Source of the DNA: Colius striatus | Lineage: Eukaryota; Chordata; Aves; Coliiformes; Coliidae | DNA length: 64,000 bases | Direction of reading: 5' to 3' | NCBI RefSeq assembly: GCF_028858725.1 | Contig: NC_084761.1 | Coordinates: 19,684,501 to 19,748,500, forward strand | In this document: in pieces, positions 54,201 through 64,000 of the stretch | How positions within the stretch are numbered: the stretch's first letter is position 1 | Layout of the letters: every line of letters starts with the position of its first letter | Notes under the pieces: model-generated | Database searches by the model: none | Told to the model about the DNA's origin: nothing | What the model saw: only the letters and a program-made list of their open reading frames with translations | Program-made: the position numbers and the translations under genes

Positions 54201-57200
54201 TATGAAGCCTTGGTTTGAAGTTGGAGATGACAACTGTGGGTGGTCTGCACAGAAAGTAACTAATCTTCACCTAATGCTGCAGGTGGAACACTTAATCCAA
54301 CTCCTAAGTACCAATATCAGCTTTCTTGCAATAAGGAATAAGTGTGATGTATCAGTTAACTAGGAAATTGGTTGTTGTCTTCAGCTCAGAATTAGCTACC
54401 AGTGTTCATGAGATGTGCTGTGTCAGTACAAGTGCTGTTAGTCAGGGGTGAGTTTGTAACGGCTGGCACATAACTTCATTTCATGTAACTGAAGGTGTAA
54501 TAGTGATTAACTTCATAATTAGGGGTGTTCTATATAAAGAATCCTCCTGTATGAATTTTGTGCATGGATATGATGCCTTAACTGAGTTCCAGAAGCTGCC
54601 TTCACTTAGGGCCTTGTAATTATTGATCGTTGGCCGTCTTCCATTCTTCTCACTCCTCTAAAAACCTGGAATAAGGTTTTCATGTTCTGTGGCACTTGAT
54701 GTGGAAGCTGATGTTAATGATGAAGGTAGCTTCTCGCTTTCTGACAAATGGTGAACCAGATACCATACCTACAGCTTGATTTCTCATCACTTAGTTGCAA
54801 CATTTGCAATTGAGTCAGATATTTGAAGATTTTAGAGGATTTCACTGAGCTCAAAATCAGCCATACATAGTAATGAGATGAACATACTATTGGATTGTTG
54901 TCTTTCATCTCCATTTTTAGAAGCAATTATATTTCATAGCTAAACTTCAAGTAAGCAAGTTTGTTCTGTTTTGCATTTTAGAAGGTGTCAGGCTCTCTTC
55001 ACATAGAAACATTTCTTTTTTTCTAGCTTGTGCGGGTCCTTGTGTCTCCCACAAATCCTCCTGGTGCTACCAGCAGCTGTCAGAAGGCAATGTTTCACTG
55101 TGGCTTGTTACAGCAGCTCTGCACAATCCTGATGGCAACTGGAGTTCCTGCTGATATCCTGACAGAAGTAAGGGAGCAAATAGTTGTAGGGATGGGGGCA
55201 ACTAAATGGGTGAAAGCAGGAGTCTACAGGGATAATGAGTTGCTATGGAGACAAACTGAAATGAAACTACAGTAGTTGCTCAGGAAGTATTTCAGAGCCC
55301 AGAGATGTCAGCTTCCTGTGTGGGCAACAGAAATAAAAGACAATCTTTTACATTATATTCTGCAACCAGAAAGTATTTGGATTTGCCTTTTTTTGTTCTG
55401 TTGGATATCAGCATATCCCCGTGGCTGAATTGATTCATGTGTTTCCTTGTTTTGGGGATGCTTTTTGTTGTTAGTTTTCTCTTTTGACAGAGTCTAGAAG
55501 TATTCTGACTGACAGCAGTGTAGGATGAGGTGTTTTTTTCCCTTGATAAAATAACGTGCTTAGATAGAGCGTAGACTGATTTCTTTGTCACAGCCTTGAT
55601 TTCAATGTTTTTATCTCTTAACTTGTCCAAAATGTCCACTTTGACTGGCTGTCACAGCAAAACTGATCTGGCATGGAAAATGAAGTTGAGGGTAACTGGG
55701 TACGATAGAGCCATCTGAGCTTTCTGTCCCTTAACCTTTGCTCAGCATCTTCACAGCTGATGGCTGTTTGGATTTCATTTGAAATGGTTTTATTGAATAG
55801 ATCTCTATGCTGAGACTTGGTATGTGTTTTTCAATACTGAGTTGTTGGGGTGATTTTGAATAATTTTGAGTGATCTAGGTATTAGGTTATGGCTCACATT
55901 TAAATAACCATTTTATTTCTTATTTACCTTTTCTGTAGACCATTAATACTGTATCAGAGGTCATTCGAGGATGCCAGATGAATCAAGACTACTTTGCCTC
56001 TGTAAATGCACCTTCTAATCCACCAAGGTAGAGGAAGAAAAGTATTTAGCTGTATTGGGTAATGATGTATTGGTAGGAGCAATGGCAGTCTAATGGTAGT
56101 TTAAATTCAGAGTTTGAAATTACAACGCAGAGAAACAGCTTCACGTTCACGTTAGGTGTGTTACATTGAGCATGAAAGTGTTCAGGTTTGCTGCCACAGA
56201 GATGAGGCCTAGAAATGACTTTATTTGTTATGTGGTACTTGAAAAGTGAATGACCTGTAGTTGAGAAATTCCTAGCTTGAGATGAGCTGCCTCTGTCAGC
56301 CAGAGGACAGTCTATAGAAGGATTTAGAGGCTAGGAAAATAGTTAAGTAATTGATACTCAGACTGGGCAACAGCAAGTGTTGTCTTAATGAGATCTTAAT
56401 CTCAACATTTGAATGTGAGGATAGGAAAAGAGCATTCTGTATTACAAGCTGCTGGTGGCCTTAGGAGGCATCTTCTACAGCCTGACTGAAGCTAGCAGGG
56501 AGCTGCGGGGGACACAACAGGAAGTGACAGTATTGTGGAGGACTGCTCCTTGCAGTCAGGTGTAATGAATCTGCTGCTTTGTGTTTTAACTGACTGAGAA
56601 ACTGGGGTATTCAAATAAAAAGTGTAACTCTCAATATTTGAAAAGATAATAGATGGAATAAGCAAAAGTCTTACACTCTAAATTGTCCATCTGTAATTGT
56701 CTTCTTTGACAATTTTGTCCTAATGGTTTTTCTCCTTCCAAACAGGCCTGCAATTGTAGTGCTGCTGATGTCCATGGTAAATGAAAGGCAGCCTTTCGTG
56801 CTGCGTTGTGCTGTTCTCTATTGTTTCCAGTGCTTTTTATACAAAAACCAAAAAGGACAAGGCGAAATCGTTTCAACTCTTCTGCCATCGACTATTGACG
56901 GTATGCACAGCTAACGTCTCTGCAGCCAGTTGTGAACTGGCACAAACATGTAATGCATCATCTGATGTCCTCTGCAAAATTACTTACCTGACATTAAGTG
57001 CACCAGTACAGGCTGGGGATTGACCTGCTGAAGAGCAGCTCTGCAGAGAGAGACCTGGGAGTCCTAATTGATAATAAACTAAACATGAGCCGGCAATGTG
57101 CTCTCATGGCCAAGAAGGCCAATGACATCCTGGAGTGCATCAAGAAGAGTATAGCCAGCAGGTCAAGGGAGGTTCTGTTCACTCTCTACTCTGCCCTGGT

Positions 57201-60200
57201 GAGGCCTCATCTGGAGTCCTGTGTCCAGTTCTGGGCTCCTCGGCTCAAGAGGGACAGGGAATTTCTGAAGAGAGTCCAGCTCAGGGCCACCAAAGATAAT
57301 CAGGGGACTGGAACATCTTTCATACGAGGAAAGGCTGCAGGAACTGGGGCTGTTTAGAAAAGAGGAGACTGAGGAGGGATCTCATTAACATTTACAAATG
57401 TCTAAAGGGTGGGTGTCAGGAGGTTGGGACATCCCTTTTTTCTATTGTATGTAGCAACGGGACAAGGGGTAATGGCATGAAACTGGAACACAAAAAGTTC
57501 CACTTAAACATAAGAAAAAAACATTTCACTGTTCAGGTGATGGAGCCCTGGCACAGGCTGCCCAGGGGGGTTGTGGAGTTTCCTTCCTTGGAGGTCTTCA
57601 AGACCCGCCTGGACATGTTCCTGTATGACCTGATCTAGGTGAACCTGCTTCTGCAGGGGGGTTGGACTGGTTGATCTCTAAAGGTCCCTTCCAACCCCTA
57701 CCATTCTATGATTCTATGAAGTGTCTGATCCAAGCAAGACGATGCGGCTTCTAAAACTTGGCTCATTTAGTTTTTCTGTTTTTTAACGCTATACTGATGT
57801 CTTAAATATTTTGCTGGCTTTGTGGCTTGTTTTCATCTCACATGTACCTCTTGGCCATTCTGGTAGCTACAGGTAACTCTGTCTCAGCTGGCCAGCTGCT
57901 CTGTGGGGGCCTCTTTTCTACGGACTCTCTTTCTAACTGGTGTGCTGCCGTGGCCCTGGCCCACGCGCTGCAGGAAAACGCCACTCTGAAGGAACAACTC
58001 CTGCGGGTCCAGCTGGCTACAAGCATCGGCAACCCGCCAGTGTCGCTGCTGCAGCAGTGCACCAACATCCTCTCACAGGTACGGCACTGACCAGCCCCCC
58101 TCCGGCGTAAACCCACAGCTTGCCAGGAGTGCTCTTACCTTTGCTTAAAGCACCCTAGGCTCAGATGGTGGAGAAAAGCAGCAAACCTTGCTTTTTCATC
58201 AGCGATTGCTGCTTGATGTTGCCTAGCCTTACTAGACAGAAGATCCTAAAGCACCTAGACCTTAAATTTGGTCTAAAAGACAAGGCAAACTGGCAGGATC
58301 CTCACTTATTGCTCAAGTGCCTGTTTAGAATTTTACCTCTAACTGCTAACTTTAAACATCTTAAAAAAATACCAGGTTGTCGTGTATTGATTATTATTGG
58401 TTTTACTACTCAAAGCTAAAAGCTTTTTTGAACTTGTTTCAACATGTTAACACTTGGCTTGTCTGATGGCAAGCGAGTCAACTTCACCTCCCAGCCCACA
58501 CTTCCTTGGGACATTTCCTTGTGTTATGCATAGTTTTCCCTGAGTGGTGTAATAACGGGGAGCTAATTAAGTCTGGCAGCAGTTTGACTTTCCTGTGATT
58601 GAGAATAATGGCAGAATGCTGGAATTTTTTATCTGCAGTACCTGCAAATAGACAATAGTCCTTTTAATCCTTTTCCCAGCATTTTTGTCCAAGGTCAATT
58701 TGAGTTAGTAAAACTGCCTGTGATTCTTTAGGCTTAAATGATACAGGGGACTCAAAGTTTGGGGGGGATGTTTCTAAAATGTGTTCTGGTTCAAGGTTCT
58801 GAAGTAATATGTGTGTAACTTGCAGGGTGATAAGATCGACAGACGGGTATGTACATTTTGGCACAGCTTGGGTGTTTTCTTGCCAAGAGCAGGTCTTTTC
58901 CTCTTGTCTTGGGTTTTGCTGGGGAGGTTTTCTTTAACTGCTTTTTGATGTGTTTCCACTTACAGCTTTGTGTTGCAGTTGGGTTTGGGTTTTTTCCTAG
59001 CATAACATGCTCTTTCTGTGTCTCCAGGGGATTCTCTGGAGGTGTTCCACAAAATTATGGGATAAAGATCTTTGGTAGCACGGGTGCTTTCTTCCCAGTG
59101 GGGCGGACTCATTCACCAGCTGTTCACCTAACAGATACGCTTTCTTGTAATAAAAATTTAACCTCTTAGAAATACTGTTTTCTCTGACTGGCCTGTAGCA
59201 AACAGCTGGTACAATCTGAAGTGGGAACATGCTGCAGATTTCCTGACTGCTAAAAGAAAAACTGTGATTCACCTGCCCACCAGCCACTTTGTATGTTCCA
59301 TTTAACAGGGTTCTCAGTACTGACAAATGACCCCTGAGGCAAGTTGTTTGGCTTCCAGGCTATGTTAGTTAAAGCACTGCTAAGCTGGTTAACAGCAGCA
59401 GAAAAACCCCATTCTGCAGTATTGCTGCTGTGGAGTTGTCTGCTTTGTTTACCACATTGATCACGGTAGTACTGAGGTGTGGGGCTATATTGATACCAGC
59501 CATGAATATAGAACAGTGGCCACAGAGAGCGGCATCTATCACACTAGGTGTTACCATGATATGTCTAGAAAATAGGTGCCTATTGGGTTGTTTTTTAGAG
59601 ATGGTGTTTTAGACCGTGTGGAAATCCTTAGGCAGAACATGTTAATATGACCTCAGACAGGCAGCACTTGAGAAGAAATGTCATTTGCAACTGCTTCCAG
59701 CAGGTAATGCGTGCTGTAAAGGTTGGATCACACAAGCAAGAAAGGGACACTTCCACCAGTGTTGTCTCAAGAAGCACAAGGTGTGCCAGTGAGCTGTAGG
59801 GCAAGGCTGCCACTGATGGTTGTTCCCAGTGTGTGTGAACTGGCTAGTAGTGTTGGGATGGTAAGAGCCAGTGTTTGTAAATGGGAGGGGAAAAGGGTTT
59901 CTAGAGCTGCTTTTCAGTTTGAAGCAAGTGTTTCTCTTTGTTCAGTTAGGGCAGAATTGGCTCTGTCTTTGGATGAAGAGTAAGTTGGTGTGACTGATGT
60001 CTTGGCACATATAATGGATGTCACAGATGTTTTATCAGTAATTATTCAATCTCAAAATTTGGAGTTCAAACTTCTATGGACTGGTACAGGTTGCCCCAAG
60101 TTAACTTTTGGCTGTCCCAGAAGAATGAAAGCAGTGGTGCATGGTGGTTGCTGTGGGATTAAATGCAGATTGTCGGTGTTCAAACTGGTCAAGCGTAGCA

Positions 60201-63200
60201 AAGTCTGTCACTTGTAGAAATAGGAGCTTGGTGGAGTTGGTCAAACCAAGTGGCTTGTTCTCAGGTTTGCTAGAGGCTTTATGACTGAGCATAGGGAGGG
60301 GTACAGCTCTCCCTCCAGAGTTGAAGGACTGGGAAAAAGATATTCCCAGTTCTTTCGGAGCAGTCCAAGGTGTGAGAAGAAATTAGTTGGGGGTAAAAGA
60401 GCAGTTTCGCTGCCCGTTGCGTAATGGTACTTTCAGGTAGGGGCATAGTGCACATGTGGAGGGTGGATACACTATCCATCGCAAGGGTGAAAGGACACTC
60501 CATCCTTGAGCGCTGCTACCTTATGGTTGTGTTTCCCCAAAGGGGTTTCTGGGGTGGCTTCAGTTACACAGCTGGCAGTGACATGAGACTGTTACTGAAT
60601 CTCATCTGGAAGTCATTTGGGCAGAATTGGTGCTTTTACAGCGCTCTGGTGTTAAAGTAGTGTACAGCCTATGTGATTACCAGGATCCCTTTCAACCTAA
60701 GTGACCCAGTAGTTATGTGAGATGGCAATGAGGAAGCCCATCACCTGTCTAGAGGCTTCAGTATAGCAAGAAGGGCCTGTGTTGTTAGCAATTTCATCTA
60801 AGCTGCTCTACAAAACAATGCCATTGTAGTTCACTACACTAGAGTGGTATGGCAGATGATTTTCTGCGTGAGCTTGTAAGAGCTATGATTTGTCACCTTG
60901 TGTCTTAATTCATGCTTCACCTAAAGTCTGTAGCCTTACCTAATGGGTAATAACAAGTAGTGAGATAGCTTTTTGAATGTCCTGTCTTGCCTTTTTGGGT
61001 AAGCTTGCTGTGTGCTAGTGAATGTCTCTTAAATATGTCTTGTCATTAGACTGTCTTGGAAGTAAACATAACCTCATGAGCAGAGATCTGAAGGTGGTGT
61101 GTTGCATGCAAGTCATTAACTAATTACCAACTGCAAAGTGGGTAGGGAAAATGCACAGTGGTGATAGAAAAAGGTAAATGAGCCAGTGCAGAGGAAAGGA
61201 GAGGGCAAGAGGAGAATAGGTGTTGGGTGAGGAGTGAAGTCTAGGTCAGTGGAAACAAAACCTGTTGTCACCTTGAGCTAGAAGAGCAGCAGTAAGGAAG
61301 ATAATACAATGGCATGACAGGATCACAACTGCAGACAAACCTACAGCAAAGACTAAATTATGATTGCTGGCAGGGTGTGTAGTACTCACTGTGGAATACG
61401 ACAGGCAGGAGCTGTGCAGTTGGTGGTGACAGCTGTGCTCTCTGCTGTTCTAGCCATTATGGAAGTTCTGATGATAGAAAAAGGCCAGACGCTGCCTTTC
61501 CTATGTGTGCAGCATTAGGAATGACTGCCACAGTCTCAATATCAGTCATCTGTGTTCTTCTCCTTTAGGGAGATTTTCATCTTACTGGTGGTGATAGACT
61601 GCAACAAACCCCAGCATTTAGGGGAAGTCCTCAAAGGCAGGCTCTGCAGAGTGCCATGTTTTCTTTCAGATTTGCTAGACTCAATTCCTTGGTATGCAGT
61701 GGCAGTTGGGTAGCTGAGAGCCTGCTACAGAAGAGCTTCTTGCCAGACTGCTGCTCACTAGCTGTTTTGGGCTCTTTTGATGGGCAGACTGACTTCTTCA
61801 GAGACCTGGGAGGTGGGGAGCTTTTTTTCTTCCCCCCATGCTTATATAACGTTAAAAGCAACACTGCCTTCAGCTCTAAAGCACAGAGGTTATCAGAGGG
61901 TTGGACGGAAGTTCAATGCCTCAAGTGCAGATAACTCTCACAGACTTGCTTTTGCCACTTTAATTGTTGTGACCACTCCTTCCCTGTATTTTCTTGCCCT
62001 CTTCGAGGATGTCCCAGCAGTTCTTGACTTTATCTTCCTGTGACTTTACTCAATTTATGAGGTGTTTTTATGATGTTTAGTTCTCCATGCAGGGAACATT
62101 TTTCTTGGTTGCCTTCTGAGTACTGACCATTGGAAGAGATGTATGCCTGTCTTAAGGCTGCTGTGGCCGCAGTATCTGAGCAAAGACAAAGGGAGCAGAA
62201 TTGAGAAAATGGTCAATTTGCAGATGAAAATTAGTTTTGCTTAGCAAAAACAAATACCTCAGTTAATGTTCCTCTTGCTGCCTTAATGTACATGTTTTCT
62301 AAACCAAAAGCCACTCCAGTATAATTTTTCTTTACTTAAAAATACTATTTGGAACACACGATGAGTTTTAATCATCGGGAAAATCTTACTGATGCATCCC
62401 TTCTTCTAGGGAATCCTTACTTGATTTCATTTACACCTTGTTCCTTCTGGACAGGGGTTGTGTGTATGTTCCTTCATGTTACCCTAGTATTAATGATAAA
62501 TGCAGAACTAATTTGTTACGGTTTTATACTGGTGCTAATTATTTCACATCTGTTTTGCGTGTTGTTTTGCTCTGAAAACAGTTAAATATGAATGATTTAA
62601 TACTTGTGTCATTGAAGCACTAAAGCTGTGTTCAGTACAACTAACAAATGGGTATTTTGAAAGACATGACTTATCATTTTTTAAATGGTGAGCTGGAAGT
62701 GGGTGAGTTCTCAATGACTACAGCTTTTCTGGTTTTTTGTATTTTAGTCCTCTACTGTGGAAAGATAATGTTGGGGGTTTCTATTCTTTTCAGGGCAGCA
62801 AAGTACAGACTAGGGTTGGACTACTGATGCTGCTTTGCACTTGGCTAAGTAACTGCTCGATTGCTGTCACTCACTTCCTTCACAATCCAGCCAATGTACC
62901 TTTTGTATCCTTGACCTGCTTACAGAGTGAAGCACTTGCCTGGAAATGACTTGGATTATTCACATTCAAGTGAAATGTTTATCTAGATCAGTTTGTTGGG
63001 ATACTGTATGGCATAAAAGAAAATGCTCTGAGCTTTCCTTTTGTTGACAGTGCTCTGTGTATGCTGACCTGTCTGTAGGGTGCACAAGTAGAGTACAGCA
63101 CAGAGCAAAGTGTATTTTTTATTCCAGCAAGTCCATAGATATTTTTTGTGACTTGTGCTTATACCCCTGAGGTAGGAAGAATGCTTCCTGCTTCTTTTGA

Positions 63201-63659
63201 AGCTTATTTCTCTGCTTGCTTTTCAGGAAAAAAAAATGACTAAAGTACATAAGGCTAAACTGTCACCTTGTCTAAATAGAAAGTCTGTTCTAGTAAGTTG
63301 AATCTGTTTGGTTAAGCAGACAGTCACTGAGAAAAGAAGATTCAGGAAACCAGTGATAACACATATCCTTCAAAATAGGAGCTAGCTATGTGAGGATTTC
63401 ATCAGCTGTTTTGCCTACTTGCTAATCAAACTTACTTTTACATCTGTAAATAATTTTAACTGGGAATTGATACAGGGAGAAGTATCTTAATGTGTACTGT
63501 GCTTATGAACTACCTTGAATATCCTTAACGAGAGCTCTAGCTTACAGGGCAGATAGCTGAAAACCTTGGAGAAGAGGAGCAGCTTGTCCAAGGCCTGTGT
63601 GCACTTTTGCTTGGCATTTCCATCTACTACAATGACAATTCCCTTGAAAATTACAGGAA
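39196..63659 (+). CDS. USO1: USO1 / p115 vesicle tethering factor, 5' part (15 exons, runs off the right end)
   Basis: USO1 (p115, VDP) is a peripheral homodimeric tether that works with RAB1, GM130 and giantin in ER-to-Golgi and intra-Golgi transport. The exons join in phase into about 562 residues that follow the mammalian protein closely along their whole length, beginning MNFLRGVMGGPSAGPQ. Everything here belongs to the armadillo-like globular head. The coiled coils and acidic C-terminus (mammalian protein about 960 residues) must lie to the right. The ATG at 39196 has an ideal context (GCCGCCATGA) and matches the family start. The acidic linker after DTLYNVISN (EEEEQEENLPKQVDD) differs from mammals and is where a 12-nt microexon could be inserted. 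One intron (62905-63540) appears to be U12-type. Confidence 0.97.
39867..39953 (+). CDS. USO1: USO1 exon 2
   Basis: Residues 23-51 (IQKLCDRVASSTLLDDRRD, AVRALKSLSK). 87 nt, phase 0 both ends, acceptor AACTCCAG, donor GTAAGT. Confidence 0.97.
40055..40119 (+). CDS. USO1: USO1 exon 3
   Basis: Residues 52-73 (KYRLEVGIQAMEHLIHVLQT, D, first two bases of Arg73). 65 nt, acceptor CCCAATAG, donor GTAAGT. The preceding intron is only about 100 bp. Confidence 0.97.
42512..42528. repeat. TG dinucleotide repeat
   Basis: Eight or so perfect TG units in USO1 intron 3, a short microsatellite. Confidence 0.9.
46097..46176 (+). CDS. USO1: USO1 exon 4
   Basis: Residues 73-100 (SDSEIIGYALDTLYNVISND, LEEEEQ). 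80 nt, acceptor TTTGCAG, donor GTAAGC. Leaves one G, which either joins exon 5 directly (Glu) or the 12-nt microexon (Asp). Confidence 0.96.
46177..51017 (+). other. USO1: USO1 intron between exons 4 and 5
   Basis: 4.8-kb interval that includes the candidate microexon at 47600-47611 and a T-rich tract at 48299-48326. The rest is AT-rich unique sequence without a recognised mobile element or RNA gene. Confidence 0.8.
47600..47611 (+). CDS. USO1: USO1 candidate 12-nt microexon (DDSE)
   Basis: ATGATTCTGAAG is preceded by a long pyrimidine tract and TGCATTGACAG, and followed by the donor GTAAAA. Spliced between exons 4 and 5 it keeps the frame and inserts Asp-Asp-Ser-Glu into the acidic linker EEEEQ/EENLPK. 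A UGC just before the acceptor is the arrangement favoured by the neural splicing factor SRRM4. No other in-frame exon is needed here, so this would be an optional insertion. It is unproven without transcripts. Confidence 0.5.
51018..51118 (+). CDS. USO1: USO1 exon 5
   Basis: Residues 100-133 (ENLPKQVDDLGSQFTEIFIK, QQENVTLLLTLVE). 101 nt, acceptor CTATTGCAG, donor GTGAGT. The first residues of the linker differ from mammals (NSTRQSED region); the remainder is nearly identical. Confidence 0.96.
51922..52024 (+). CDS. USO1: USO1 exon 6
   Basis: Residues 134-168 (EFDFHVRWPGVKLLTSLLKQ, QGPQVQQIILVSPM). 103 nt, acceptor CTTTGCAG, donor GTAAGT, one base left over for Gly168. Armadillo-like helices. 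Confidence 0.97.
52175..52230 (+). CDS. USO1: USO1 exon 7
   Basis: Residues 168-186 (GVSRLMDLLADSREVIRND). 56 nt, acceptor CATACAG, donor GTAAGT. Separated from exon 6 by an intron of only 150 bp. Confidence 0.97.
52834..52954 (+). CDS. USO1: USO1 exon 8
   Basis: Residues 187-227 (GVLLLQQLTKSNAAIQKIVA, FENAFERLLDIITEEGN, SDG). 121 nt, acceptor ATCTGTCAAG, donor GTACAG. Leaves one base of Gly227. Confidence 0.96.
54104..54282 (+). CDS. USO1: USO1 exon 9
   Basis: Residues 227-286 (IVVEDCLLLLQNLLKNNNSN, QNFFKEGSYIQRMKPWFEVG, DDNCGWSAQKVTNLHLMLQ). 179 nt, acceptor TCTCACCAG, donor GTGGAA. Confidence 0.97.
55027..55167 (+). CDS. USO1: USO1 exon 10
   Basis: Residues 287-333 (LVRVLVSPTNPPGATSSCQK, AMFHCGLLQQLCTILMATG, VPADILTE). 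141 nt, phase 0 both ends, acceptor TTTCTAG, donor GTAAGG. Confidence 0.97.
55939..56027 (+). CDS. USO1: USO1 exon 11
   Basis: Residues 334-363 (TINTVSEVIRGCQMNQDYFA, SVNAPSNPP, first two bases of Arg363). 89 nt, acceptor TTCTGTAG, donor GTAGAG. Confidence 0.96.
56746..56900 (+). CDS. USO1: USO1 exon 12
   Basis: Residues 363-415 (PAIVVLLMSMVNERQPFVLR, CAVLYCFQCFLYKNQKGQGE, IVSTLLPSTID). 155 nt, acceptor CCAAACAG, donor GTATGC, leaving one base for Ala415. Confidence 0.97.
56901..57866 (+). other. USO1: USO1 intron 12 with a CR1 insertion
   Basis: A 966-bp intron of which about three quarters (56998-57718) is a CR1 LINE in the same sense as the gene. Roughly 100 bp of unique sequence remains on the donor side and 150 bp on the acceptor side. 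Confidence 0.9.
56998..57718 (+). mobile_element. CR1 LINE, 5'-truncated, relatively young
   Basis: It starts in the polymerase C-terminal coding part (frame at 56998-57357 reading MHQYRLGIDLLKSSSAERDL and NKLNMSRQCALMAKKANDIL, with RPHLESCVQFWAP), passes through the 3'UTR, and ends in the tail CATTCTATGATTCTATGA at about 57718. About 720 bp, with the open frame kept for 119 codons, which suggests modest age. It lacks the 5' region and cannot be autonomous. The tail block is close to the 11.3-kb copy. Confidence 0.92.
57867..58078 (+). CDS. USO1: USO1 exon 13
   Basis: Residues 415-485 (ATGNSVSAGQLLCGGLFSTD, SLSNWCAAVALAHALQENAT, LKEQLLRVQLATSIGNPPVS, LLQQCTNILSQ). 212 nt, acceptor TCTGGTAG, donor GTACGG. 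Notably GC-rich third positions compared with neighbouring exons. A CR1 ends only about 150 bp upstream of its acceptor. Confidence 0.97.
58079..62793 (+). other. USO1: USO1 intron 13
   Basis: 4.7-kb intron. A possible CR1 3' remnant lies near 60681-60720. Otherwise AT-rich or mixed unique sequence. Short open frames, for example at 61656-61934, lack recognisable homology. Confidence 0.8.
60681..60720 (+). mobile_element. Possible relic of a CR1 3' end
   Basis: GGATCCCTTTCAACCTAA followed by a diverged tail ending GTTATGTGA resembles the last 40 bp of an old CR1 copy on the plus strand. It is too short to be sure. Confidence 0.3.
62794..62904 (+). CDS. USO1: USO1 exon 14
   Basis: Residues 486-522 (GSKVQTRVGLLMLLCTWLSN, CSIAVTHFLHNPANVPF). 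111 nt, phase 0, acceptor CTTTTCAG. The following donor is GTATCCTT, the U12-type consensus rather than GTRAGT. Confidence 0.96.
62905..63540 (+). other. USO1: USO1 intron 14, probable U12-type (minor spliceosome) intron
   Basis: The donor is GTATCCTT (62905-62912), the GT-AG U12 5' splice consensus. A perfect U12 branch-site string TCCTTAAC lies at 63522-63529, placing the branch adenosine about 12 nt from the AG at 63540. The gap between the two is short and not pyrimidine-rich, as expected for U12 introns and unlike U2 introns. Coding continuity (VPF/LTGQ) fixes both splice positions independently. Confidence 0.85.
63541..63659 (+). CDS. USO1: USO1 exon 15
   Basis: Residues 523-562 (LTGQIAENLGEEEQLVQGLC, ALLLGISIYYNDNSLENYR, partial Lys). 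119 nt, donor GTAAGT. The acceptor is GCTCTAG at 63540. Using the second AG seven bases later would shift the frame and delete the conserved Leu-Thr, so the first is chosen. Confidence 0.95.
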
Positions 63660-64000
63660 GTAAGTATGATGTAGCAGTAAGAGGACTGCTGGGAAAAGTT
63701 CTCTGAACGGCAGATGATGCTGTAAGAGGCTTTTAGCTGGAGTGGTGCAGTCAAGACTTATTTGGTTGAATATTTTCTGTGCACATTCCTTATGGGATGC
63801 AAAATAACTAGCCCACGTCTAGCTAGGCAAAGCAGCCAATTGTTTTGCATGGCTCCTCTTAACCTCTGTGTTCCTGGAATGAGAGAAAGTCGTTAGCAAC
63901 TGAGAAATTGCATCTGGAATGCAAAGCATCTAGTGTGGCTAAGACTTGAGACTGATAATTGGAGTTGTAACTGCATAAACCACCTTGAGGGAGGGATGGC
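63660..64000 (+). other. USO1: Start of USO1 intron 15
   Basis: Sequence after the donor GTAAGT at 63660. No further exon is seen before the window ends. Confidence 0.85.

Larger units (their letters stand above)
51119..56745 (+). other. USO1: USO1 introns 5-11
   Basis: Introns 51119-51921, 52025-52174, 52231-52833, 52955-54103, 54283-55026, 55168-55938 and 56028-56745. A purine-only GAGA/GAAA tract occurs at about 51701-51725. Nothing else stands out. Confidence 0.85.

Noticed and set aside
56998-57357. 119-codon plus-strand frame as an independent gene or USO1 exon
   Set aside because: It is CR1 ORF2 sequence; USO1 exons 12 and 13 join perfectly without it.
63541-63547. Alternative acceptor CTTACAG seven bases into USO1 exon 15
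   Set aside because: Use would shift the frame and remove the conserved Leu-Thr; the U12 branch spacing also favours the upstream AG.

Overview
This is nuclear DNA from a vertebrate, almost certainly a bird. The coding sequence is split into short exons with GT-AG introns, promoters sit in CpG islands, and the interspersed repeats are CR1 LINEs ending in the avian 8-bp tail (ATTCTATG repeats). Two CR1 copies look young and belong to one subfamily, which fits a neoavian bird, but I cannot name the species.

Two genes fill most of the window, arranged head to head. G3BP2 (stress-granule RNA-binding protein) is complete on the minus strand. Eleven coding exons lie between 27843 (start) and 8595 (stop) and add up to exactly 482 codons. 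The 3'UTR probably runs to about 5955, and a non-coding first exon probably lies in the CpG island at 36.3-37.1 kb. USO1 (p115, the ER-Golgi/Golgi tethering factor) starts at 39196 on the plus strand in a second CpG island. It runs off the right end, and fifteen exons encode about 562 residues, all within the armadillo-like globular head. The G3BP2-USO1 pairing is the known vertebrate gene order.

Layout: 1-2.2 kb, non-coding with a degenerate GCTGGAGCT-rich repeat; 2.25-3.45 kb, a CpG island with three co-oriented CTCF-like motifs, possibly the CDKL2 promoter if vertebrate synteny holds; 3.5-5.95 kb, intergenic; 5.95-8.6 kb, G3BP2 3'UTR; 8.6-37 kb, G3BP2; 37.1-38.9 kb, spacer; 38.9-39.7 kb, USO1 promoter island; 39.2-64 kb, USO1.

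The most notable details are at splicing and regulatory level: a probable U12-type (minor spliceosome) intron in USO1 (62905-63540), a 12-nt in-frame candidate microexon in USO1 (47600-47611), the 99-nt G3BP2 cassette exon that separates the a and b isoforms, a cluster of CTCF-like sites, and tandem GCCACGTCG boxes before the USO1 start. I see no prokaryotic, viral or novel defence-type system. All recognisable protein-coding content belongs to these two housekeeping genes and to decayed CR1 elements.
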